Translations under genes and position numbers: made by a program | Notes under the pieces: generated by a model | Databases searched by the model: none | Seen by the model: only the letters and a program-made list of their open reading frames with translations | What the model was told of the DNA's origin: nothing | Shown here: piece by piece, positions 16,011 to 23,879 of the stretch | How positions within the stretch are numbered: the first letter of the stretch is position 1 | Layout of the letters: each line of letters starts with the position of its first letter | Source of the DNA: an uncultured Spirochaetaceae bacterium | Lineage (GTDB): Bacteria > Spirochaetota > Spirochaetia > Sphaerochaetales > Sphaerochaetaceae | NCBI GenBank assembly: GCA_944392965.1 | Contig: CALXYM010000019.1 | Location: forward strand, 1 to 38,488 | Length of the DNA stretch: 38,488 nt | Direction: 5' to 3'

Positions 16011-16038
16011 AGTTTAACACAACAGGATGGACTTGCAA
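16011..16038 (-). promoter_or_regulatory. Possible promoter of the yitT-nitroreductase pair
   Basis: On the minus strand TTGCAA, a 16-bp spacer, TAAACT. The -10 ends 10 bases before ATG 16000, giving a leader of about four bases. Confidence 0.35.
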
Positions 16039-16148
16039 CAGAAATAGAACAGTTAAATATACGAAACTCCCCTTTCAACCATAGAAAACTTAACACAAGT
16101 CCACCTTTTAGGGATTAAGAAATAAAAACATTGAAAAGAGGAGGGACT

Positions 16149-16253
16149 ATGATCAACAAAGTATTTTTAAAGAGCAATGTGCCTGAGACTATTAACGCAT
16201 GCAACAGAAAAGTTCTCATACAGCAATATAGACATACCAAGGCGCTGAGGTAA
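16149..16253 (+). CDS. 34-residue ORF with strong ribosome binding site, upstream of toxin gene
   Basis: GAGGAGGG stands just before an ATG that opens a 34-codon frame (MINKVFLKS... ending HTKALR). The stop is seven bases before the toxin start, and the toxin's likely ribosome binding GAGG lies inside the last codons, so the two could be translationally coupled. I do not recognise the peptide. It may be a small regulator, a leader peptide, or the remnant of a larger gene. Confidence 0.5.
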   Translation: MINKVFLKSNVPETINACNRKVLIQQYRHTKALR

Positions 16254-16260
16254 CTATAAT

Positions 16261-16569
16261 ATGACATTGACAGGTAATCAAAAATTGTTTACTATGAAAA
16301 AAGTACAGTATGAAGTAAAGATACGTAAGCGATGTATGAAGAATATCGAGAAACTTTCTCAATACGATAAAGACACGCTATCAAGACTTATCATGGATCT
16401 AAAAGAAAGCGGTCCCGTCCAGCCTAAATACAAGAATTACAGCAAACTGGGAAAAGGTCGCTATCATTGCCATTTAAGTTATCACTGGGTAGTCTGCTGG
16501 GAATGTATAGATGGAGAGTATGTCGTGGAGGTTTACTATGTTGGTAGTCGTGAGTCAGCCCCTTATTAA
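16261..16569 (+). CDS. higB: HigB/RelE-superfamily toxin
   Basis: The 102-residue basic protein resembles RelE/ParE-fold mRNA interferases of the HigB-like type. It has an N-terminal beta strand (VQYEVKIRKRCMKNIEKL), a helical pair, and the C-terminal strands GKGRYHCHLSYHWVVCWE and VEVYYVGSRE that usually carry the catalytic basic and aromatic residues. Such toxins cleave mRNA on the ribosome. The toxin-first order, with an XRE-type antitoxin overlapping downstream, is typical of higBA. ATG 16261 is preferred because of GAGG upstream; ATG 16294 is a shorter alternative. The symbol is given by family and gene order only. Confidence 0.78.
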   Translation: MTLTGNQKLFTMKKVQYEVKIRKRCMKNIEKLSQYDKDTLSRLIMDLKESGPVQPKYKNYSKLGKGRYHCHLSYHWVVCWECIDGEYVVEVYYVGSRESAPY

Positions 16570-16912
16570 CGGAAGATTTAGGATTGAAGGGGACATCCCC
16601 GCTTCCGTGCTTGGATTCGTTGAAAAAGAGTTTGGAAAAGAAAACATATCGATAAAGAATGATGATGGAGATGAACTTATCGATCCTTTCGAGTTGGACT
16701 TCTTTAAGGATTTTAAGAAGAGAGAGACCCCGGGTGGTAATCTGAGATTCTACCGCAAACTCGTAGGCATGACTCAGGCGGAACTTGCTGAAAGACTCGG
16801 AACATCAAAACAGGCTGTTTCTGGGATGGAGAACGGAAGAAGATCAATAAGTAAGGCGACGGCGAAAGAACTTTCCAAGATTTTTGATGTCTCCGTCGCC
16901 AGATTCATCTGA
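16538..16912 (+). CDS. higA: XRE-family antitoxin (HigA-like)
   Basis: The 124-residue protein has an N-terminal segment of about 60 residues (INGRFRIEGDIPASV) resembling toxin-binding domains, and a C-terminal helix-turn-helix (LRFYRKLVGMTQAELAERLG, then SKQAVSGMENGRRSISK) of the Cro/CI type. It should neutralise the toxin and bind the operon's operator. Here the helix-turn-helix is C-terminal to the toxin-binding part. ATG 16538 is chosen because GGAGG stands seven bases upstream; it overlaps the toxin gene by 32 bases, indicating coupled translation. An in-frame ATG at 16511 lacks this support. Confidence 0.85.
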   Translation: MLVVVSQPLINGRFRIEGDIPASVLGFVEKEFGKENISIKNDDGDELIDPFELDFFKDFKKRETPGGNLRFYRKLVGMTQAELAERLGTSKQAVSGMENGRRSISKATAKELSKIFDVSVARFI

Positions 16913-17007
16913 GATTAGATTCTCCCTGTCAGAAGATATTCATGCCTCCTCTCTTTGAAAACAAGAAGGATGTAAGACTACTATGCAATAGTTTAATTGG
17001 ATAATAA

Positions 17008-17030
17008 TTTAGTTAGGATTTATAACTAAA
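17008..17030. repeat. Inverted repeat TTTAGTTA / TAACTAAA
   Basis: Eight-bp perfect arms with a 7-base gap stand between the antitoxin gene and the uxuB terminator. It could be a second minus-strand terminator stem or an operator. An unused AAGGAGG follows it on the + strand with no start codon behind it. Confidence 0.5.
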
Positions 17031-17044
17031 AAGGAGGAAAGACT

Positions 17045-17072
17045 AACAGGCCAGAATAAATACTGGCCTGTT
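17045..17072 (-). terminator. Terminator hairpin after uxuB
   Basis: A 10-bp perfect stem AACAGGCCAG / CTGGCCTGTT with an 8-base loop lies 10 bases beyond the uxuB stop on the minus strand. The following minus-strand bases (AGTCTTTCCTCCTTTTT) are pyrimidine-rich rather than a clean T run. Confidence 0.65.
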
Positions 17073-17082
17073 AATAAAATAA

Positions 17083-18684
17083 TCAATCAAGATATTTCTT
17101 AAGAGTCGCCCTTACAGCACCCTTTCCTGCAAGCAGTTCATTGAATGCTTTCACGACCCTGTCCGCAAGTGATACCTTAATAAGGTCTACTCCGAAAATA
17201 CTCTCATTAGAAAGCAGCCCCTTGATATCATCAACACTCACAGTTGCCCCGATCTTGACAGAGGACAATTCTCCCTTAGCATATTCAAGCAGCGGATCGG
17301 GGGAAGGAGTGAACTCATTGAGGCAATCATCCACACCGAGGACATAACGCATCCAGCCCGCATAAACAAGAGGAATCGCCTTAAGATCATCGAGATTTCT
17401 GCCATCTCTGATATAAGCCTTAATGGTCTCTCCGAAACGGATGGAGAGCTTCTGACTCGTATCGGTTGCGATACGCTGAGGAGTATCGGGCATGAACGGG
17501 TTCGGGAGGCGAAGCTTTACAACCTCATCGATAAACTTTTTCGGATCGATGATTCCAGGATTTACGACAACAGGAAGTCCTTCCACATATCCAATTCTAG
17601 TGATAAGGGCAAGAAGTTCCTTGTCCTTCATCTCACTGCTTATAAGGTCATATCCCAAAAGACATCCATAAACGGCAAGAGCAGTATGCAAAGGATTGAG
17701 ACATGTGCAGACCTTCATCTTCTCCACCTTGTTGACAGTATCACGATCTGTGAAATATACCCCGGCCTTTTCCAGGCAAGGACGTCCATTCGGGAAATCA
17801 TCCTCAATTACGAGATACTCACATTCCTCAGCATTCACGAACGCAGCCGTATAAGTATTCCTGTTCGTGACTATGACATCTGTATCCTCGAAACCGTCTG
17901 AGGCAAGCATCTGAGCAACGCTCTTATCAGGGCGGGGGGTGATCTTGTCTATCATGGACCACGGATAAGAGACTTTTGTATTTAGATAGCTGATGAATCC
18001 CTCATCAACAAAACCGTTCTTAAGCCACTCAGAAGCGATGGTTTTCACGGCGTTCTCAACCTTTTCCCCGTTATGGGAACAGTTGTCCATACTGCAAAGC
18101 GCAAGGGGGGCAGCGTTCTTCTTATATCTCTTGAAGAGAAGTTCCGTCAGACGGGAGAAAAGCATTCTGCCCTTTCCGGGGCCATCCTTGAAGTCCTCTA
18201 CATATGAGGGGAAATACTCACCTGCTGGATTTTTCAGGGCATATCCCTTTTCCGTGATCGTGAAAGAGACCATCTGCAGACTCGGGTTTTCAAAGACCTC
18301 TTCAAAGCGCTTCCACTCATCGGCATAAGAGTAGTCGAACGGATATGCCTCCGCGACCGATCCGACGACTTCCTTGTCAATCGTACCATCTGCTTTCAAG
18401 GTGACCATCATCGTGAGATTATCAAACGGCGCGTAGGCCTTGCTTATGATCTCATAATCAAACCCCTCTCCAACGATGATTCCCCTGTCTGAGAGACCAC
18501 TCTCAAGCAAACGCTGACAGAGTTTTGCAGGAAAAATCCTGAATATATTACCTGCTCCAAAATGTACCCACATCGGATTGATATGAGTATTAGCAATCAT
18601 CTTATTACGGTCATAGGAGAGAGTCTTATACCCTTTCTCACTCCATAGTGCCTTATTCTCAAGCTCTTTGTTATTAAGTTTCAT
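17083..18684 (-). CDS. uxuB: D-mannonate oxidoreductase (fructuronate reductase)
   Basis: This 533-residue protein belongs to the polyol dehydrogenase family. The N-terminal Rossmann domain has WVHFGAGNIFR for NAD binding; MVSFTITEKGY follows; the helical C-terminal domain contains CTCLNPLHTALAVYG, with the Lys/Asn/His neighbourhood of the active site. It interconverts D-fructuronate and D-mannonate with NAD(H). The assignment as UxuB rather than a mannitol dehydrogenase rests on the uxuA neighbour. AAGGGATAG precedes the ATG, within the end of the regulator gene three bases upstream, so it is the last gene of uxuA-gntR-uxuB. Confidence 0.9.
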   Translation of the reverse strand: MKLNNKELENKALWSEKGYKTLSYDRNKMIANTHINPMWVHFGAGNIFRIFPAKLCQRLLESGLSDRGIIVGEGFDYEIISKAYAPFDNLTMMVTLKADGTIDKEVVGSVAEAYPFDYSYADEWKRFEEVFENPSLQMVSFTITEKGYALKNPAGEYFPSYVEDFKDGPGKGRMLFSRLTELLFKRYKKNAAPLALCSMDNCSHNGEKVENAVKTIASEWLKNGFVDEGFISYLNTKVSYPWSMIDKITPRPDKSVAQMLASDGFEDTDVIVTNRNTYTAAFVNAEECEYLVIEDDFPNGRPCLEKAGVYFTDRDTVNKVEKMKVCTCLNPLHTALAVYGCLLGYDLISSEMKDKELLALITRIGYVEGLPVVVNPGIIDPKKFIDEVVKLRLPNPFMPDTPQRIATDTSQKLSIRFGETIKAYIRDGRNLDDLKAIPLVYAGWMRYVLGVDDCLNEFTPSPDPLLEYAKGELSSVKIGATVSVDDIKGLLSNESIFGVDLIKVSLADRVVKAFNELLAGKGAVRATLKKYLD

Positions 18685-18687
18685 CTT

Positions 18688-19356
18688 CTATCCCTTCTTA
18701 AAGAAAGATGGATTATCATGGATAATCTCATTCGCCTCGAAAGAAATCTTGGATAAATGCTCTCCCTCGATCTCAAGAGCGCGGGAGAGATCCTTGCTTT
18801 TCAAGGCATCAATTAATTCGACATGCTGCCTGATGTTCATATCAAGCACACCCGGCTGATCGAAAGACAGGATCCTCATTCTCCTATAGTGTCCTGTTTC
18901 TCTCGCTATGAGCTGCCATATGCGTCCCCTGTCGGCACTCTGGAAGATACTCTGGTGCATCTCATCGTCATAGGTGAAAAACGAGATACCATCATTTTCT
19001 TTCAAAGCCTCCTTCTGCAGAGAGACGAAATAAAGGAGTTTTGCTATATCAGAGTCCTTCGCAAGATCGATGAAAAGACCTATAACACTCTTCTCCAGAC
19101 TATGACGGAGAAACCTCTCTTCCTCGACCCTGCCCAGATCTATGAGGCTCACCCAGCATCCACGCTGAGGTATGATATCCACAAGAGACTCATCAGCAAG
19201 CCTCATCAGTGCATCACGTACGGGAGAACGGGAGATGCCCATATCCTCCGCGATATCGTTGATCCTTATCTCCGATCCTGGTTTCCGCGATAAAGTGAGA
19301 ATGTCCGTCTTTATCCTGTCATAGACATCCCCACCTGCCGTTCTTCTTACTTGCAA
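18688..19356 (-). CDS. GntR-family (FadR/FCD subfamily) regulator of hexuronate genes
   Basis: The 222-residue protein has an N-terminal winged helix (INDIAEDMGISRSPVRDALM, then RLADESLVDIIPQRGCWV) and a C-terminal FCD ligand domain with histidines spaced as metal ligands (DDEMHQSIF, IRQHVELIDALK, GEHLSKI). By family and position it should repress the uxu operon and release DNA when bound to fructuronate or a similar sugar acid. The start appears to be TTG 19356, because an in-frame TGA lies just upstream and no ATG occurs before the helix-turn-helix. It overlaps the uxuA stop by 10 bases. Confidence 0.88.
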   Translation of the reverse strand: MQVRRTAGGDVYDRIKTDILTLSRKPGSEIRINDIAEDMGISRSPVRDALMRLADESLVDIIPQRGCWVSLIDLGRVEEERFLRHSLEKSVIGLFIDLAKDSDIAKLLYFVSLQKEALKENDGISFFTYDDEMHQSIFQSADRGRIWQLIARETGHYRRMRILSFDQPGVLDMNIRQHVELIDALKSKDLSRALEIEGEHLSKISFEANEIIHDNPSFFKKG

Positions 19357-20426
19357 AGCCTTTTCTCACTCTTTTCGATGGCTTCCCAGAGTCCGAGGAT
19401 GTATTCGGCTCCGAGGGCCCTGTCATACAGCCCGTACCCCGGCATAGCGACCTCTCCCCAGATCATCCTTCCATGGTCAGGGCGGATAGGTCCGTCAAAA
19501 CCGGTCTCATAAAGAGCTCTTACGATCTCATAAAGGTCGAAAGAACCATCAGAAGAGAGGTGGGCAGCCTCTTCAAAAAGACCAGGGGCATAATGATGCA
19601 GGTTTCTGACGTGAGCAAAATGAACCCTTCCCGGAAGCGCTCTTATTATTCCCGGGAGATCGTTCTCTGGATTGCTTCCAAAAGATCCTGCACAGAACGT
19701 CAGTCCATTGAAAGGTGCGTCAACTGCCTTCATGACCTTCAAAATCTTTTCTTTGCTGGTGATGATTCTTGGCAGTCCAAACACAGGCCATGCCGGATCA
19801 TCAGGATGGATTGCCATCTTTATTCCCCACTTCTCACATACAGGTTGAATAGACTTAAGGAAGTATATAAGGTTATTGAAAAGTTTTTCTTCATCAACAT
19901 CTTTATATGCTGCAAAGAGTTCCTTTACCTTACTTAATCTTTCTGGTTCCCAGCCGGGCATCACGAAACCATTTGAGTTATCATTTGTCTGATCAAAGAA
20001 CTTCTGAGGATCGATTGAATCTACAACCTTCTGATCGTAAGCAAGAACAGTGGAGCCATCAGCTCTCTTCTTGGCCAGATCTGTTCTCGTCCAGTCGAAT
20101 ACAGGCATGAAGTTATAGCATACGAGCTTGATACCGCACTGCCCAAGATTATCGAGCGTGGTAATGTAATTCTCGATATACTTATCCCTGTCGGCGTTTC
20201 CAATCTTGATGGCATCATGGATGTTGACACTCTCTATTCCGGCAATCGTAAGTCCGGCATCCTCTACTTCCTTCTGTAACGCCTTGATCCTCTCTATGGG
20301 CCATACATCCCCTGCAGGGATGTCATAAAGTGTCGTGATTACACCTGTCACACCAGGAATCTGTCTAATCTGCCAAAGTTTGACGGAATCGAACTTATCG
20401 CCAAACCAGCGTAATGTCATCTGCAT
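19347..20426 (-). CDS. uxuA: Mannonate dehydratase
   Basis: The 359-residue protein has the normal UxuA length and recognisable segments throughout: MTLRWFGDKFDSVKL at the start, the metal-site region MAIHPDDPAWPVFGLPRI in the middle, and PGRVHFAHVRNLHH and RPDHGRMIWGE near the C terminus. It dehydrates D-mannonate to 2-keto-3-deoxygluconate in glucuronate breakdown. AAAGGAG lies nine bases before the ATG. It is the first gene of uxuA-gntR-uxuB, and its promoter carries a perfect palindrome over the -10 box. No kdgK, kdgA or uxaC was found in the window. Confidence 0.95.
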   Translation of the reverse strand: MQMTLRWFGDKFDSVKLWQIRQIPGVTGVITTLYDIPAGDVWPIERIKALQKEVEDAGLTIAGIESVNIHDAIKIGNADRDKYIENYITTLDNLGQCGIKLVCYNFMPVFDWTRTDLAKKRADGSTVLAYDQKVVDSIDPQKFFDQTNDNSNGFVMPGWEPERLSKVKELFAAYKDVDEEKLFNNLIYFLKSIQPVCEKWGIKMAIHPDDPAWPVFGLPRIITSKEKILKVMKAVDAPFNGLTFCAGSFGSNPENDLPGIIRALPGRVHFAHVRNLHHYAPGLFEEAAHLSSDGSFDLYEIVRALYETGFDGPIRPDHGRMIWGEVAMPGYGLYDRALGAEYILGLWEAIEKSEKRLCK

Positions 20427-20450
20427 AATGATATCTCCTTTTCATCTAAT

Positions 20451-20468
20451 ATACTAATATATTAGTAT
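20451..20468. promoter_or_regulatory. 18-bp palindromic operator candidate
   Basis: ATACTAATATATTAGTAT is a perfect palindrome covering the -10 box of the uxuA promoter. A dimeric GntR regulator encoded in the same operon is the obvious candidate to bind it; the binding itself is inferred. Confidence 0.65.
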
Positions 20469-20487
20469 TAGTTTTCCTATTTGTAAA
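20459..20487 (-). promoter_or_regulatory. Promoter of uxuA-gntR-uxuB
   Basis: On the minus strand TTTACA (20482-20487), exactly 17 bp, TAATAT (20459-20464). The start point would be about 25 bases before the uxuA ATG. Confidence 0.65.
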
Positions 20488-20536
20488 CACATTTTTTCTT
20501 TTTTACTTTATATTAACAATTATCGAGGAGAAAACA

Positions 20537-21292
20537 ATGTTAATTACCATTTGCGATGATAAGAACGCACTCGGAGAGCAGGCAGCTGCACGGGGAGGAA
20601 GACTAATAAGAAGAGCCATTGCAAAAAGAGGAGAATGCAATGTCGCATTCGTCACGGGGAAAAGCCAGATAGCCACGCTTAAGAACCTTGCGATGGAGAC
20701 GAGAATCGACTGGATGAAAGTCAACGTGTTCCTGCTTGACGAGTTCATAGGATTGGAAAAGGGACATAAAGCATCATCGACAACGTTCCTCTACGAGAAC
20801 TTCCTCAATCTGATATCAGGAGTGAACAGCTTCCATGCAATCTCCTCGGATGAAAGTAAGGTTGAAGAGACGCTGAAGGAGCTTAATGCCGCGGTAAAGG
20901 ACCATCCCATCGACGTCGCTTTCATATGCATAGGGGAAAATGGACATCTCGCATTCAACGATCCTCCTGCGGACTTCGACACGAGGGATCCTTATATATT
21001 GGTGAATCTTGAGGACAGATCGAGAAGACAACAGGCGAATGAGGGCTGGTTCAAGAGCATAAACGAGGTACCAAGGACTGCCATAACGATGAGCATACAT
21101 GAAATCCTCTCAAGCAGGCATATCATAGTCTCATGCCCCGACCAGAGGAAGGCGAAGGCTGTCGCGATGTGCGTATTTGACGACATCACACCATTAAGTC
21201 CTTGTTCGGCAATAAAGAGAGGCATAGACACATCCCTCTTTCTGGACAGACAGTCTGCATGTCTCGTATTCGGAGACAGGAGAAAATACTGA
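20537..21292 (+). CDS. nagB: NagB-family sugar-phosphate isomerase/deaminase
   Basis: The 251-residue protein has the NagB fold signatures: VNVFLLDEFIGL with the catalytic Asp, then CIGENGHLAFNDPPADF with the catalytic Asn/His loop. A C-terminal region ends SLFLDRQSACLVFGD. Glucosamine-6-phosphate deaminases make fructose-6-phosphate and ammonia. Paralogs of this fold act on other sugar phosphates, so the exact substrate is less sure than the family. GAGGAG precedes the ATG. It is divergent from uxuA and shares the regulatory region with it, which suggests joint control of uronate and amino sugar use. Confidence 0.82.
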   Translation: MLITICDDKNALGEQAAARGGRLIRRAIAKRGECNVAFVTGKSQIATLKNLAMETRIDWMKVNVFLLDEFIGLEKGHKASSTTFLYENFLNLISGVNSFHAISSDESKVEETLKELNAAVKDHPIDVAFICIGENGHLAFNDPPADFDTRDPYILVNLEDRSRRQQANEGWFKSINEVPRTAITMSIHEILSSRHIIVSCPDQRKAKAVAMCVFDDITPLSPCSAIKRGIDTSLFLDRQSACLVFGDRRKY

Positions 21293-21314
21293 TTTCTACA
21301 CTTTTTTCTGCACT

Positions 21315-22517
21315 TCATAATTTTGAGAAAAGTTCACTGGTTAATGTGGAGACTCTGTAAAGAGCCTCCTCGGAGATATGGGTATACCTATCGTTAACCT
21401 CCTTGCTCTTATGACCGAGGACAACCATCCTGTCCTCCTGGGATATGCTCTTATCCCTGCCGAGTGTAGAAAAGGAATGCCGGAGGGAGTGGAACGTGAG
21501 ATTGCGTTCCTCCCTCTGTTCCGCATCTATCCCTATCTCATCCAGAATTCCATAAAAAGTGTTTCTCAACGTCGGAGATGAGATGTAACCACCCCATTTC
21601 GAGGGAAGAGCGATACCATCTGAATCCGCATTTTCAAACAGCTCATCTTTCAGCTTCTCAGGGATGAATGCCGCCCTGTCATATTTCCCTTTTGTTCCTT
21701 TGAGTCCTGAATAAGGACTAATTGAACAGACTATATTCACCTTCCAGAGCCCCTCATAGTGGCTCTTCTCGATATCCCTTATGTTCAAAGCCCTCACCTC
21801 CCCGCTTCTCATTCCTGTGACCATGGCAAGGGTTATCGCAAGATAATATGATGAATAGAGGCTATCCTTATGCGTCTTCAGATAATCCAGGATACTTAGA
21901 CACTCATCGTAAGTGAAACATCCCCTCTCCTTCTCAACCCGTATCACCTTCATCATCTTAAGTGCGGGGTTCTCTGCGATGAGGTTCTTCCTATATGCCT
22001 CCTTCAGGGGAAGGGTAAAGGAAAGGGCAATCAGCTGTACAGTCCCGCTGGCAAGATTAGCCTCCTCCCTGAGAGAAGTTATCACCTTATCCAGATGCCT
22101 GGTCTGCACGCTATGCAGCTTAAGATTCTCCGGAAGATACTTCTCTACGTGTTTTTTCAGAAAAAAAGACATGTTATGAGCATACTCCTTTCCAATAGAA
22201 CCTGCTTTTGCAGCATTTCTCAACTTGATGTACTCACTGTTGTCCCAGTCCCAGAAATGCAGGCAGTAATCGATGAAAAGCATATTACTCTCGTTTGAGA
22301 ATATGATTCCACTGTCGAGAGCCTTCTTTGCAATGATTACTGCCTCATCCCTCCTTGTTACACTTCTGAAATCCCATAGTCCCAGCCTCTCTTTCAGAAC
22401 ATCAATGCTTTTTGCTGTCATCTGTTTTCCACTGTCCCTGTCCAGATAACATACATACCAGTAAGAGTTTTTCTGCTTCTTCCTCTTGTATAGATAAAAT
22501 TCCGTACGATGCGCCAT
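21315..22517 (-). CDS. Tyrosine recombinase (phage-type integrase)
   Basis: The 401-residue protein has an N-terminal arm-binding-like basic segment (YLYKRKKQKNSYWYVCYLD), a SAM-like core-binding domain (about residues 80-190), and a catalytic domain with the full set of residues: GMRSGEVRAL (first Arg), FHSLRHSFST (His-x-x-Arg), LGHKS (second His) and VNDRYTH (Tyr nucleophile). Integrases of this layout insert phages and conjugative elements. ATG 22517 follows TAGGAGGATTAACAATC; the open frame extends far upstream but without support. No excisionase or other element genes are beside it, so it appears to be an orphan or remnant. Confidence 0.93.
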   Translation of the reverse strand: MAHRTEFYLYKRKKQKNSYWYVCYLDRDSGKQMTAKSIDVLKERLGLWDFRSVTRRDEAVIIAKKALDSGIIFSNESNMLFIDYCLHFWDWDNSEYIKLRNAAKAGSIGKEYAHNMSFFLKKHVEKYLPENLKLHSVQTRHLDKVITSLREEANLASGTVQLIALSFTLPLKEAYRKNLIAENPALKMMKVIRVEKERGCFTYDECLSILDYLKTHKDSLYSSYYLAITLAMVTGMRSGEVRALNIRDIEKSHYEGLWKVNIVCSISPYSGLKGTKGKYDRAAFIPEKLKDELFENADSDGIALPSKWGGYISSPTLRNTFYGILDEIGIDAEQREERNLTFHSLRHSFSTLGRDKSISQEDRMVVLGHKSKEVNDRYTHISEEALYRVSTLTSELFSKL

Positions 22518-22550
22518 GATTGTTAATCCTCCTAAACCAGCAATTAAAAA

Positions 22551-22559
22551 ATTATAACA
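22551..22559 (-). promoter_or_regulatory. Extended -10 promoter of the integrase gene
   Basis: On the minus strand TGTTATAAT (TGn plus a perfect -10). A perfect TTGACA lies upstream at 22568-22573, but the spacer is only 11 bp, so it is not a normal -35 for this box. Confidence 0.4.
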
Positions 22560-22610
22560 AATCATTGTGTCAACTATACAAAACAATGGATCCTGTTGTA
22601 TGTTAATTCC

Positions 22611-23645
22611 ATGATTTATTTCCAGTGTGACTATGCTGAGGGAGCAGATCCCGACATAATAAGAAGGCTCTGTGAAAATAATTTGGAGCAGAGTGAAGGC
22701 TATGGCCTTGACAGGCATTCTATAAGGGCAAAAGAGCTTATAAAAGCGAGAATAGATAAAAAAGACGCTGACGTGCACTTCCTCGTGGGAGGGACAGAGA
22801 CGAACAGGATTGCCATTCAGGCTGCTCTCAGGCCATATCAAGGAGTGCTGTCCCCAGATACGGGACACATAGCCACACATGAGACCGGAGCCATAGAATC
22901 AACAGGCCACAAGGTCCTCACTTTAAAAAATACTGATGGAAAAATAAGTGCAGATCAGGTAAAGGCATATGTGGATGAGCATTATAAAAGCCCTACCTCT
23001 GAGCATACCGTTCAACCGAAGATGGTGTATATCTCCTTTCCTACGGAGAGTGGGACGATATATTCAAGAAAAGAACTTGAGGATCTATACAGGGTGACAA
23101 GGGAATGTGGCATATATCTATATATAGATGGAGCCCGCCTTGGATATGCCCTCGCAAGTGAGAAATGTGATATTAAAATCGAAGACATACCGAACCTCTG
23201 CGATATGTTCTACATCGGAGGAACTAAATGCGGAGCCCTTTTCGGAGAAGCGCTTGTCATAATCAAGGATGAGCTGAAAAAAGATTTCAGATACATGATT
23301 AAGCAGAACGGGGCACTTCTTGCGAAAGGAAGAATGCTTGGGCTCCAGTTCGAGTCCTTATTTGAAGATGACAGATACTTCAAGATAACAAGTGCCGCAG
23401 TGGAGAAAGCATTGAGAATAAGGAATGCCTTTGAAAGGAAGGGGATAGAGATGTTTGGAAGTTCATACACAAACCAGCAGTTCCCGATCCTTACGAAAAA
23501 CCAGATAGAAAGACTGCAGAAGGATTTCGTATTCGAAATATGGACGGATATCGACGAAGAAAGGACGGCAGTACGGTTCTGCACATCATGGGCCACTAGT
23601 GAGGAGAATCTGAACAGGTTACTAGAAGTCATTGAAGGTCTATAA
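22611..23645 (+). CDS. Threonine aldolase-like PLP enzyme
   Basis: The 344-residue fold type I PLP enzyme resembles low-specificity L-threonine aldolases. It starts with a short FQCDYAEGADPDIIRRL segment, has FLVGGTETNRIAI for cofactor phosphate contacts, HETGAIESTGHKV with the stacking His, YIDGARLGYAL with the PLP-pairing Asp, and MFYIGGTKCGALFGEAL with the Schiff-base Lys. It cleaves L-threonine/allo-threonine to glycine and acetaldehyde. ATG 22611 fits the family start. A TTG five codons upstream also opens the frame, and no ribosome binding site is seen. A short inverted repeat (AGGTCT/AGACCT) spans the stop. Confidence 0.88.
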   Translation: MIYFQCDYAEGADPDIIRRLCENNLEQSEGYGLDRHSIRAKELIKARIDKKDADVHFLVGGTETNRIAIQAALRPYQGVLSPDTGHIATHETGAIESTGHKVLTLKNTDGKISADQVKAYVDEHYKSPTSEHTVQPKMVYISFPTESGTIYSRKELEDLYRVTRECGIYLYIDGARLGYALASEKCDIKIEDIPNLCDMFYIGGTKCGALFGEALVIIKDELKKDFRYMIKQNGALLAKGRMLGLQFESLFEDDRYFKITSAAVEKALRIRNAFERKGIEMFGSSYTNQQFPILTKNQIERLQKDFVFEIWTDIDEERTAVRFCTSWATSEENLNRLLEVIEGL

Positions 23646-23701
23646 TCAAAAGACCTCAATGGCCACATAAAGAACTAAGTCTGAATATCAAATTAATTTG
23701 T

Positions 23702-23879
23702 TATAATTGTGTCAAACTTTATTATTGGAACATAAAACCATCGGAATAGGAAACTGAAATTAACACAATCCACACATAAAAAAGTGCATTTAAAGAATAT
23801 TCTGAACCCTTTTAAGCACTCTTAGAAAATTTATATTTATGTAGTAAGTAATTATCTTTATTTTTCCCGTCGAGGAAGT
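23702..23879 (+). promoter_or_regulatory. Promoter and long leader of porin 1
   Basis: A TGTTATAAT extended -10 (TATAAT at 23702-23707) points towards the porin, giving a leader of about 165 bases. It contains a hairpin (AGTGC / GCACT arms at 23783-23787 and 23816-23820, extended by TTAAA/TTTAA with a small bulge). The leader ends with TTTTCCCGTCGAGGAAGT before the ATG, the same sequence found before porin 2. No ORF is supported here. Confidence 0.4.
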
